Assembly: GCA_946405645.1 (NCBI GenBank)
Contig: CAMJHW010000100.1
Coordinates: 1-5,652, forward strand
DNA: 5,652 bases
Reading direction: 5' to 3'
Source: an uncultured Bacteroidales bacterium
Lineage (GTDB): Bacteria; Bacteroidota; Bacteroidia; Bacteroidales; UBA932
Below, one piece after another: positions 1 to 5,652 of the stretch. Below the pieces are notes generated by a model, which was not told the DNA's origin, ran no database searches, and saw only the letters and a list, made by a program, of their open reading frames with translations. Both the position numbers and the translations under genes were made by a program. Each line of letters opens with the position of its first letter. Position 1 is the first letter of the stretch.

Positions 1-349
1 TGAGAGTGCCGGCGGTGGCGAGGACGCCCACGACGCCGCTGCGCGTGCGCAGGGCGCCTTGCTTGACCGCCGGCTCCATCCCGATGAAGGGGATGTCGTA
101 CTCGGCGCGAAGCGTGGAGATGGCTGCGGCGGTGGCGGTGTTGCAGGCGACGACGATGACGTCGCAACCCTGTCCGATGAGGAAATCAGTGATCTTGCGC
201 GCCCTGTCGATGACGTATTCGCGGCTTTTCTCGCCGTAGGGACAGTGGGCGTTGTCGGAGTAATAGACGTATCTTTCCTCGGGGAGGACCTTGACGATCT
301 CCCTGAATACGGACAGCCCGCCCGCTCCCGAGTCAAAAATACCTATCAT
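1..349 (-). CDS. murI: Glutamate racemase, N-terminal part (runs off left edge)
   Basis: Cytoplasmic cofactor-independent racemase that converts L-glutamate to D-glutamate for peptidoglycan precursors. The 116 visible codons begin [11 protein letters not shown], the conserved N-terminal strand of the family with the Asp-Ser pair at residues 6-7. SDN follows at 31-33, PYGEKS at 37-42 and VVACNTATA at 66-74, in which Cys69 is the first of the two catalytic cysteines. The second cysteine lies in the missing C-terminal half; family members are usually about 260-290 aa. The ATG at 349-347 was chosen because the conserved DSG motif sits only five residues in, so a downstream start is impossible, and no better in-frame ATG lies just upstream. 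It is transcribed divergently from asnA. No Shine-Dalgarno is visible. The truncation is due to the window edge, not a mutation. The identification is secure from motifs; full-length integrity cannot be judged. Confidence 0.96.
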   Translation of the reverse strand, partial: MIGIFDSGAGGLSVFREIVKVLPEERYVYYSDNAHCPYGEKSREYVIDRARKITDFLIGQGCDVIVVACNTATAAAISTLRAEYDIPFIGMEPAVKQGALRTRSGVVGVLATAGTL

Positions 350-355
350 GTCATA

Positions 356-363
356 CAAAAATA
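356..363 (-). promoter_or_regulatory. Candidate -7 promoter element for murI
   Basis: On the minus strand these bases read TATTTTTG, an exact match to the Bacteroidota -7 consensus TAnnTTTG. The -33 position is poor: at 19-bp spacing it reads TTCA instead of TTTG. The element ends only six bases before the murI ATG, so transcription would start at or within a few bases of the start codon, implying a leaderless or nearly leaderless mRNA. The region is AT-rich, so a chance match is possible. Confidence 0.4.
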
Positions 364-376
364 CGCATTTTTTCAG

Positions 377-384
377 TAAATTTG
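377..384 (+). promoter_or_regulatory. Candidate -7 promoter element for asnA
   Basis: TAAATTTG matches the Bacteroidota -7 consensus TAnnTTTG exactly. No TTTG-like -33 box is seen 19-21 bp upstream, so recognition would rest on the -7 element. Transcription would start around 388-391, leaving a short 5' leader of about 23-26 nt before the asnA ATG at 414. That spacing supports the ATG at 414 as the true start, because the upstream in-frame candidates at 291 and 348 would precede this promoter. Confidence 0.55.
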
Positions 385-413
385 AAGGATTGAACATAAA
401 ACGAACTACGCGT

Positions 414-1451
414 ATGTCTTTGTACATCCCTGCTGGCTACCGCAACATCCTCGGTAGCGTCGAGAACACCGAAAAAGCCATCAAGGCCGTCAAGAACATG
501 TTCCAGGACAACCTCTCCGCCCAGCTCGCGCTCCTGCGCGTCACGGCGCCGATGGTCGTCATGACCGGAACCGGTATCAATGACGACCTCAACGGCGTCG
601 AGCGCCCTGTCCGCTTCCCCGTCAAGGACATGGGCGAGCGTCAGGCCGAGGTCGTCCATTCGCTTGCGAAGTGGAAGAGGCTCAAGCTAGCCGAACTCGG
701 CACTGCCCCCGGCAGGGGCATCTATACCGATATGAACGCCCTCCGCCCCGACGAGGAGCTGGACAACATCCACTCCATCTACGTGGACCAGTGGGACTGG
801 GAGCGCGTCATCCGCCCCGAGGACCGCAATCTCCTTTTCCTCAAGAAGATTGTCCGCCGCATCTACGAAGCCATCAAGGTCACCGAGAACAAACTCTACG
901 TGGAGTTCCCGCAGATAGTTCCCCAACTCCCCGAAGATATCTTTTTCATCCACTCTGAGGAGCTTCTGCAGATGTATCCCGGCCTTACGCCCAAGGAGAG
1001 AGAGAACGAAATAGTCAGAAGGTACGGCGCCGTGTTCATCATCGGTATCGGCGGTGAACTGTCCGACGGATCCATTCACGACGGCCGCGCCGCCGACTAC
1101 GACGATTGGAGCACACCCAACTCCGACGGCTTCAACGGCCTTAACGGCGACATTCTGCTCTGGAATCCCATCCTTGAGAGCGCTTTCGAGGTCTCGAGCA
1201 TGGGCATCCGCGTGAGCCCGGAGTCGCTGGAGCGCCAGCTCGCCATCCGCGGCCAGGAGTGGAAGAAGGACCTCTTCTTCCACAAGCGCCTGCTCGCCGG
1301 CGAGCTGCCAGCCTGCATCGGCGGCGGCATCGGCCAGTCCCGCCTCTGCATGTACCTGCTTCGCAAGGCGCACATCGGCGAGATCCAGTCCAGCCTCTGG
1401 CCGGACGATATGCGCGTCGCCTGCGCCGCCGCCGGCATCGAGTTGGTTTAG
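414..1451 (+). CDS. asnA: Aspartate-ammonia ligase (ammonia-dependent asparagine synthetase)
   Basis: Makes L-asparagine from L-aspartate, ammonia and ATP (giving AMP and PPi) in the cytoplasm. AsnA has a class II aminoacyl-tRNA-synthetase-like fold and uses free ammonia rather than glutamine. The 345-aa product carries the family motifs in order: [13 protein letters not shown] (54-66), VHSLAKWKR (81-89), YTDMNA (104-109), YVDQWDWE (123-130), FIHSEEL (178-184), [10 protein letters not shown] (223-232), SSMGIRV (261-267), GGGIGQSR (303-310) and [11 protein letters not shown] (320-330). The length fits; E. coli AsnA is 330 aa and Bacteroides versions are, as I recall, about 345. The frame is open back to a TTG at 291, with an ATG at 348, but the family N-terminus begins at [11 protein letters not shown] and a promoter element lies at 377-384, so 414 is preferred. 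It is divergent from murI and 42 bp before prfB. The stop is TAG and no terminator is visible after it. Confidence 0.97.
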   Translation: MSLYIPAGYRNILGSVENTEKAIKAVKNMFQDNLSAQLALLRVTAPMVVMTGTGINDDLNGVERPVRFPVKDMGERQAEVVHSLAKWKRLKLAELGTAPGRGIYTDMNALRPDEELDNIHSIYVDQWDWERVIRPEDRNLLFLKKIVRRIYEAIKVTENKLYVEFPQIVPQLPEDIFFIHSEELLQMYPGLTPKERENEIVRRYGAVFIIGIGGELSDGSIHDGRAADYDDWSTPNSDGFNGLNGDILLWNPILESAFEVSSMGIRVSPESLERQLAIRGQEWKKDLFFHKRLLAGELPACIGGGIGQSRLCMYLLRKAHIGEIQSSLWPDDMRVACAAAGIELV

Positions 1452-1473
1452 CAGCCGGTTTTTCGTATTTTTG
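1442..1473 (+). promoter_or_regulatory. Promoter for prfB (-33 GTTG, -7 TATTTTTG)
   Basis: TATTTTTG at 1466-1473 matches the Bacteroidota -7 consensus TAnnTTTG exactly. It is preceded by GTTG at 1442-1445, a three-of-four match to the TTTG -33 box, with a 20-bp spacer, which is within the usual 19-21 bp. The -33 half lies inside the last codons of asnA. Transcription would begin around 1477-1480, giving a leader of about 14-17 nt before the prfB ATG at 1494. This is the best promoter in the window and would let prfB, the fumarase gene and serB be expressed apart from asnA. Confidence 0.7.
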
Positions 1474-1493
1474 CAAAATAATGCATACCTGAT

Positions 1494-2642
1494 ATGACGA
1501 CTATAGAACAGATAAAGGAGTTGAAGGACAGGCTGGAGACGCTTGACCAGTGTCTCAATATGTCCGGAAGGCGCGCGGAGGTGGCAAGAAAGACGGAGAA
1601 GACCTTGGCTCCTGATTTCTGGAACGATCCCAAGGAAGCCGAAAAGTTCCTCAAGGAGCTTTCGGCCCTGAAGTTCTGGGTCGTCGGATTCGACAAGGCC
1701 TCCACGGCAGTGGATGACCTTGAAGTGTTGTACGAGTTCGCCCGGGAGAGCACTTCGCTCGAAGGGGAGGAGATGGTCGAGACGCCCGAGGTCAAAGAGC
1801 TTGACGTTGCCTATGCCGGAGCCTTGGCGCAGATCGAAGCCCTCGAGCTGCGCAACATGCTCGGTGCCGAGGGCGACAACCTCGGAGCCGTGCTCACCAT
1901 CAATTCCGGAGCTGGAGGCACCGAGGCCAACGACTGGTCGGCCATGCTGATGAGGATGTACCTCCGCTGGGCCGAACGCAACGGCTACCGCACCGAGGTC
2001 ACCGGCCTGGTGGACGGAGACGAGGCGGGCATCAAGTCCGTCACCGTAGAGATCGAAGGCGATTTTGCATACGGCTACCTCAAAGCCGAGAACGGGGTCC
2101 ACCGCCTCGTTCGCATCTCTCCCTTCAATGCCCAGGGAAAGCGCCAGACCACATTCTCCTCGGTCTTCGTCTATCCTCTGGTGGACGATACCATCAATAT
2201 CGAGATCAAGGACTCCGACCTGGAGTGGGATACCTTCCGCAGCGGCGGCCACGGCGGCCAGAACGTCAACAAGGTCGAGACCGGCGTGCGCGTCCGCCAC
2301 ATCCCTACGGGCATCGTGGTCGAAAATACGGAGGGACGCACCCAGATCGGCAACAAGGAGAATGCGCTCCGCATCCTTAAGTCGCGCCTCTATGACCTGG
2401 AACTGAAGAAACGCCAGGAGAAGCAGGCCGAGCTCGAGGGCCAGAAACGCAAGATAGAGTGGGGCTCGCAGATACGCTCCTATGTCCTGCATCCGTACAA
2501 GATGGTCAAGGACCTCCGCACGGGTTATTCCACCGCCGACACTCAAGGAGTATTGGACGGAGACCTGAACGAGTTCATGAAGACCTTCCTGATGCAGCAG
2601 GGGAGCGGGAACTTCACCCCTGTGGCAGACGACGATGAATAA
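1494..2642 (+). CDS. prfB: Peptide chain release factor 2, single uninterrupted frame
   Basis: Class I release factor that reads UGA and UAA in the ribosomal A site and triggers peptide release. The 382-aa product has an N-terminal helical domain with the conserved P-D-x-W-N at 40-44. The SPF recognition tripeptide at 209-211 is diagnostic of RF2 over RF1 (which has PxT). The catalytic GGQ is at 254-256 within RSGGHGGQNVNKVE, followed by HIPTGIVV and WGSQIRSYVLHPY. In many bacteria prfB needs a +1 programmed frameshift at CUU UGA C. The equivalent position here, Leu21-Asn22, reads CTC AAT with no stop, so the gene is translated in one frame. Odd points are a His at 253 just before GGQ, where E. 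coli has Ala, and a short acidic C-terminal tail ending in ADDDE. A promoter lies just upstream, the fumarase gene is 19 bp downstream, and the stop codon is TAA. Confidence 0.97.
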   Translation: MTTIEQIKELKDRLETLDQCLNMSGRRAEVARKTEKTLAPDFWNDPKEAEKFLKELSALKFWVVGFDKASTAVDDLEVLYEFARESTSLEGEEMVETPEVKELDVAYAGALAQIEALELRNMLGAEGDNLGAVLTINSGAGGTEANDWSAMLMRMYLRWAERNGYRTEVTGLVDGDEAGIKSVTVEIEGDFAYGYLKAENGVHRLVRISPFNAQGKRQTTFSSVFVYPLVDDTINIEIKDSDLEWDTFRSGGHGGQNVNKVETGVRVRHIPTGIVVENTEGRTQIGNKENALRILKSRLYDLELKKRQEKQAELEGQKRKIEWGSQIRSYVLHPYKMVKDLRTGYSTADTQGVLDGDLNEFMKTFLMQQGSGNFTPVADDDE

Positions 2643-2661
2643 TCACTAACCAAATATCGAT

Positions 2662-4287
2662 ATGGCAGAATTCAAATACGCTCCGATGTTCCAGCTGGGA
2701 GCAGACAACACTGAGTATTACAAGATTCCCGGTTCCGAGGCACTCGTATCCCTCGGCGAGTTCGAGGGCCATCCCATCCTCAAGGTTTCCAAGGAGGCCC
2801 TTACCGTGATGGCCAATACCGCTTTCCGCGATGTGAGTTTCCTGCTCCGCCGTTCGCACAATGAGCAGGTGGCCTCGATCCTCCGCGACCCCGAGGCGTC
2901 CGAGAACGACAAGTACGTCGCCCTGACGTTCCTGCGCAACGCCGAGGTGGCCGCCAAGGGCAAGCTCCCTCTCTGCCAGGACACCGGCACAGCCATCGTC
3001 CATGGCGAGAAGGGCCAGCAGGTCTGGACCGGTTTCTGCGATGAGGAGGCTCTCTCGCTCGGCGTCTTCAAGACCTACACCGAGGAGAACCTCCGCTATT
3101 CTCAGAACGCTCCGCTGGACATGTACAATGAGGTCAATACCAAGTGCAACCTCCCCGCCCAGATCGACATCGAGGCGGCCGAGGGCATGGAGTACCGTTT
3201 CCTCTGCGTGACCAAGGGCGGCGGTTCCGCCAACAAGACATACCTCTACCAGGAGACCAAGGCCCGCATCCAGAATCCCGGAACGCTGGTGCCTTTCCTC
3301 GTATCCAAGATGAAGACCCTCGGCACTGCGGCCTGCCCTCCGTACCATATCGCCATCGTCGTCGGCGGCACCTCCGCCGAGAAGAATCTCCTCACCGTCA
3401 AGCTCGCTTCGACGCACTATTATGACGGCCTTCCGACAAGCGGCGACGAGACCGGACGCGCTTTCCGCGACCTCGCCCTGGAGCAGGAGCTCCTCGAGGA
3501 GACCCGCAAGATCGGCCTGGGCGCCCAGTTCGGCGGCAAGTACATGGCCCACGACATCCGTGTCGTGCGCCTGCCGCGCCACGGCGCCAGCTGTCCTATC
3601 GGCCTCGGCGTCAGCTGCTCGGCCGACCGCAACATCAAGGCCAAGATCAATGCCGACGGCATCTGGATCGAGAAGATGGATGACAAGCCTTACGAGCTGA
3701 TCCCCGAGGAGTACCGCAAGGCAGGCGAGGGCGAGGCCGTGAAGATAGACCTCGACCAGCCGATGAGCGAAGTCTGCAAGATCCTCTCGAAGTATCCTGT
3801 CAGCACCCGTCTGAGCCTCAACGGCACCATCATCGTCGGCCGCGATATCGCGCACGCCAAGATCAAGGCGCGCCTCGACGCGGGCGAGGGCATGCCCCAG
3901 TATCTCAAGGATCACCCTATCTACTATGCAGGCCCGGCCAAGACTCCGGCCGGAATGCCTTGCGGCTCCATGGGCCCGACCACGGCCGGCCGCATGGACC
4001 CGTATGTCGATGAGTTCCAGGATCACGGCGGCTCGATGATAATGCTTGCCAAGGGCAACCGCAGCCAGGCGGTGACCGATGCGTGCAAGAAGCACGGCGG
4101 CTTCTACCTCGGCTCCATCGGCGGCCCTGCGGCCATCCTTGCCCAGAACAACATCAAGAGCATCGAGTGCGTCGAGTATCCCGAGCTCGGAATGGAAGCC
4201 ATCTGGAAGATCAGGGTCGTGGACTTCCCGGCCTTCATCCTCGTGGACGACAAGGGCAACGATTTCTTCAAGACCATAGGACTTTAA
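2662..4287 (+). CDS. Class I fumarate hydratase (4Fe-4S, FumA/FumB type)
   Basis: Catalyses reversible hydration of fumarate to (S)-malate in the cytoplasm. In anaerobic Bacteroidota it commonly runs toward fumarate in the reductive branch that feeds fumarate reductase; that direction is inferred here. The 541-aa length matches the single-chain class I enzymes (E. coli FumA and FumB, 548 aa), with the N-terminal Fumerase domain over roughly the first 300 residues and the Fumerase_C domain from about 325 to the end. The three expected cluster cysteines are present: Cys105 in [10 protein letters not shown], Cys225 in GTAACPPYH and Cys319 in GVSCSADRN. Asp107 beside the first cysteine and the TTAGRMD motif at 440-446 correspond to the active-site acid and threonine region. 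The enzyme should be oxygen-sensitive. L(+)-tartrate dehydratase and other family members are related, but the fused single chain favours fumarase. It sits between prfB (19 bp) and serB (9 bp). No own promoter or Shine-Dalgarno is visible. I leave the symbol blank because naming varies (fumA, fumB, fum). Confidence 0.95.
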   Translation: MAEFKYAPMFQLGADNTEYYKIPGSEALVSLGEFEGHPILKVSKEALTVMANTAFRDVSFLLRRSHNEQVASILRDPEASENDKYVALTFLRNAEVAAKGKLPLCQDTGTAIVHGEKGQQVWTGFCDEEALSLGVFKTYTEENLRYSQNAPLDMYNEVNTKCNLPAQIDIEAAEGMEYRFLCVTKGGGSANKTYLYQETKARIQNPGTLVPFLVSKMKTLGTAACPPYHIAIVVGGTSAEKNLLTVKLASTHYYDGLPTSGDETGRAFRDLALEQELLEETRKIGLGAQFGGKYMAHDIRVVRLPRHGASCPIGLGVSCSADRNIKAKINADGIWIEKMDDKPYELIPEEYRKAGEGEAVKIDLDQPMSEVCKILSKYPVSTRLSLNGTIIVGRDIAHAKIKARLDAGEGMPQYLKDHPIYYAGPAKTPAGMPCGSMGPTTAGRMDPYVDEFQDHGGSMIMLAKGNRSQAVTDACKKHGGFYLGSIGGPAAILAQNNIKSIECVEYPELGMEAIWKIRVVDFPAFILVDDKGNDFFKTIGL

Positions 4288-4296
4288 GTATTTGAA

Positions 4297-5523
4297 ATGG
4301 ACCTGACCGACAACGAGATCATCCAGGTCAACATCACCGGCTATGACAAGCCGGGTCTGACCACCGCCCTTACCGACATCCTTGCGAAGTACGACGCTTT
4401 CATCCTGGATATCGGACAGGCCAATATCCACCAGACCCTCACGATGGGCATCCTGTTCAGCACCGAACGGGACAAGTCCGGATTCATTATGAAGGATCTG
4501 CTCTTCAAGGCATCCGAGCTGGGGGTCCAGATAGGCTTCAAGGCCATAGAGCCTTCCGACTATGAGCAGTGGGTGGGACGCCAGGGCAAGAACCGTTACA
4601 TCGTGACTCTGCTGGGCCGGACCATTTCGGCCCGGCAGATCTCCGATGTCACGTCGGTGATTTTCCGTCACGGGCTCAATATCGACGCCATCAAGCGTCT
4701 TACTGGCCGTGTTCCGCTTGTCGGTGACAATGACAAGACCCGTTCGTCGATAGAGTTCTCGATACGTGGAATGCTTACGCACGAGGACAGGGCAGCTTTC
4801 CAGGCGGATTTGGTTCAGACCTGCTCCGAAGGATTGGATTTCTCGTTCCAGAAGGATGACATCTACCGCCGCAGCCGCCGCCTGATCTGCTTCGATATGG
4901 ACTCTACCCTCATCCACACCGAGTGCATCGACCAGCTGGCCGAACGGGCTGGCGTGGGTGACGAGGTGAAGGCGATCACGGCCAGCGCCATGCGCGGCGA
5001 GATCGACTTCACCGAGAGTTTCACCCGCCGCGTCGCCCTTTTGAAGGGGCTCGACGAGTCTGTGATGGAGGACATTGCACGCAAGCTTCCCTTCAACGAG
5101 GGCCTTGAGCGTATGATGATGATACTCAAGCGCGTAGGTTACAAGACCGCCATCCTCTCCGGAGGTTTCACCTATTTCGGCAAATACCTCCAGCAGAAGT
5201 TCGGCTTCGACTATGTCTATGCCAATGAGCTGGAGATTGTGGACGGCAAGCTTACCGGACGGTATCTCGGTGATGTCGTGGACGGCCGGCGCAAGGCCGA
5301 GCTGCTCCGCCTGCTCTGCCAGGTGGAGCACATCAACCTCGAGCAGGCCGTGGCCGTCGGTGACGGCGCCAACGACCTGCCGATGCTGGGCCTGGCGGGC
5401 CTCGGCATCGCGTATCACGCGAAGCCCAAGGTCCGTGCCGGCGCCCGCCAGTCCATCTCCAGCATCGGCCTCGACGGCATCCTTTATTTCCTCGGCCTCA
5501 AGGACTCCCAGATCGATCCGTAG
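4297..5523 (+). CDS. serB: Phosphoserine phosphatase with two N-terminal ACT domains
   Basis: Last step of serine synthesis: hydrolyses O-phospho-L-serine to L-serine and phosphate in the cytoplasm with Mg2+. The 408-aa product has two ACT-like ligand-binding segments, about 8-85 (IIQVNITGYDKPGLTTAL at its start) and 99-175, then a HAD phosphatase domain from about 196. HAD motifs are complete: DMDST at 200-204 (Asp200 nucleophile, Asp202 acid/base), SGGF at 288-291 for motif II, Lys333 for motif III, and GDGANDLPM at 355-363 with Asp356 and Asp360 for metal binding. Substrate-specific features include ECIDQLAERAG at 209-219 and MRGEIDF at 232-238. E. coli SerB has a different, shorter N-terminus, whereas a paired-ACT layout of about 409 aa is known from mycobacterial SerB2, where ACT domains mediate serine feedback; feedback here is inferred. 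The start lies 9 bp after the fumarase stop and in the same reading register. The stop is TAG, just before a terminator. Confidence 0.96.
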   Translation: MDLTDNEIIQVNITGYDKPGLTTALTDILAKYDAFILDIGQANIHQTLTMGILFSTERDKSGFIMKDLLFKASELGVQIGFKAIEPSDYEQWVGRQGKNRYIVTLLGRTISARQISDVTSVIFRHGLNIDAIKRLTGRVPLVGDNDKTRSSIEFSIRGMLTHEDRAAFQADLVQTCSEGLDFSFQKDDIYRRSRRLICFDMDSTLIHTECIDQLAERAGVGDEVKAITASAMRGEIDFTESFTRRVALLKGLDESVMEDIARKLPFNEGLERMMMILKRVGYKTAILSGGFTYFGKYLQQKFGFDYVYANELEIVDGKLTGRYLGDVVDGRRKAELLRLLCQVEHINLEQAVAVGDGANDLPMLGLAGLGIAYHAKPKVRAGARQSISSIGLDGILYFLGLKDSQIDP

Positions 5524-5539
5524 TCTCAGATATAAGTTG

Positions 5540-5575
5540 AAAAAAGCACAAAACCATACGTTTTGTGCTTTTTTT
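5540..5575 (+). terminator. Strong intrinsic terminator after serB, symmetrical
   Basis: GCACAAAAC at 5546-5554 pairs perfectly with GTTTTGTGC at 5560-5568 around a 5-base loop (CATAC). Six A residues on the left (5540-5545) face seven T residues on the right (5569-5575), so the stem can extend to 15 bp. The T run gives a plus-strand terminator 16 bp after the serB stop. The A run means the minus-strand transcript also ends in a U tract, so it could stop transcription from a converging gene beyond the right edge. Confidence 0.93.
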
Positions 5576-5619
5576 GATGGGTTGAACGCAATTTGGAGCG
5601 ATAATGTGGTTTTCATCAG

Positions 5620-5639
5620 TTTTTTAAGATTTTTTAAGA
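5620..5639. repeat. Tandem 10-bp direct repeat (TTTTTTAAGA twice)
   Basis: Two exact adjacent copies of TTTTTTAAGA, at 5620-5629 and 5630-5639. The second copy overlaps the left arm of the inverted repeat that follows. They may be a regulator or DNA-bending site for the gene beyond the edge, or simply low-complexity AT sequence. Confidence 0.7.
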
Positions 5640-5651
5640 ATATTTTCTTAA
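5634..5651. repeat. Perfect 7-bp inverted repeat with 4-bp spacer
   Basis: TTAAGAA at 5634-5640 and TTCTTAA at 5645-5651 are exact reverse complements around TATT. The stem is almost all A-T pairs, with one G-C, and no T run follows inside the window, so it does not look like a terminator. A dyad operator is possible. The element may continue past the edge, which cannot be seen. Confidence 0.6.
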
Positions 5652-5652
5652 C

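Larger units (their letters stand above)
5577..5652. other. AT-rich intergenic tail, no gene seen
   Basis: About 75 bases of AT-rich non-coding sequence between the serB terminator and the window edge. I see no credible coding start or RNA gene. A TTTG at 5592-5595 could be a -33 box, but the sequence 20 bp on (TCAGTTTT at 5616-5623) is a poor -7 element. The right end carries the repeats listed separately and is probably part of the upstream region of the next gene. Confidence 0.6.

Noticed and set aside
6..379. Plus-strand open frames over the murI region
   Set aside because: They are shadows of the murI coding strand, whose translation has clear glutamate racemase motifs.
291..413. Longer asnA starting at TTG 291 or ATG 348
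   Set aside because: It would overlap the murI start and pass through a promoter element at 377-384, and the added residues are not part of the AsnA family N-terminus, which begins at the ATG at 414.
1452..1493. Possible terminator or small RNA between asnA and prfB
   Set aside because: T runs are present but no stem precedes them; the T-rich part is explained by the promoter -7 element. Only the short ATGCAT palindrome is seen.
687..2546. 619-codon open frame on the minus strand across asnA and prfB
   Set aside because: Same cause: asnA and prfB share a register and avoid TTA, CTA and TCA. It ends exactly at a CTA leucine codon in asnA.
2614..5616. 1000-codon open frame on the minus strand across the fumarase gene and serB
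   Set aside because: It lies in the codon-aligned antisense phase of both genes, which share one register, so it stays open simply because they lack TTA, CTA and TCA codons under GC-rich codon use. Its translation is low-complexity in character and the sense proteins are clearly real.
5575..5616. Minus-strand start MKTTLSLQIAFN at 5616 as a new gene
   Set aside because: The frame runs through the terminator hairpin into the antisense of serB and has no family resemblance.
5592..5623. Promoter in the right-hand tail (TTTG at 5592, TCAGTTTT 20 bp on)
   Set aside because: The -7 part misses the key TA and final G, so it does not stand out from the AT-rich background.
1..5652. CRISPR arrays, insertion sequences, tRNA or rRNA genes, phage or defence genes
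   Set aside because: No spaced repeats, transposase, terminal inverted repeats or RNA-gene structure were seen; nearly all of the window is taken up by five housekeeping genes.

Overview
The window looks like ordinary chromosomal housekeeping DNA from a member of the Bacteroidota, probably Bacteroidales, with GC-rich coding sequence. Three things point there. Protein-level recall places AsnA (345 aa) and the two-ACT-domain SerB (408 aa) closest to Bacteroidales versions. No start codon has a convincing Shine-Dalgarno sequence. Three gene-upstream sites match the Bacteroidota -7 promoter element TAnnTTTG exactly. The genus cannot be named from the sequence alone.

Layout. Bases 1-349 on the minus strand hold the N-terminal 116 codons of murI (glutamate racemase), running off the left edge. 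A 64-bp divergent intergenic region (350-413) carries a perfect -7 element on each strand. Four plus-strand genes follow: asnA (ammonia-dependent aspartate-ammonia ligase, 414-1451); prfB (peptide chain release factor 2, 1494-2642) with its own promoter in the 42-bp gap; a class I iron-sulfur fumarate hydratase (2662-4287); and serB (phosphoserine phosphatase with two N-terminal ACT domains, 4297-5523). A strong, nearly symmetrical terminator (5540-5575) closes the run, followed by an AT-rich tail with short tandem and inverted repeats up to the right edge.

How the genes relate. prfB, the fumarase gene and serB are separated by 19 and 9 bp and are probably cotranscribed, with read-through from asnA also possible because no terminator is visible after it. 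The products serve separate central functions: D-glutamate for peptidoglycan, asparagine synthesis, translation termination at UGA/UAA, fumarate-malate interconversion and serine synthesis. The operon looks like a housekeeping grouping rather than one pathway.

I found no mobile element, CRISPR array, RNA gene or new system. The points most worth a second look are the absence of the usual programmed frameshift site in prfB, the back-to-back promoters between murI and asnA with a possibly leaderless murI transcript, and the repeat-rich tail after the terminator.
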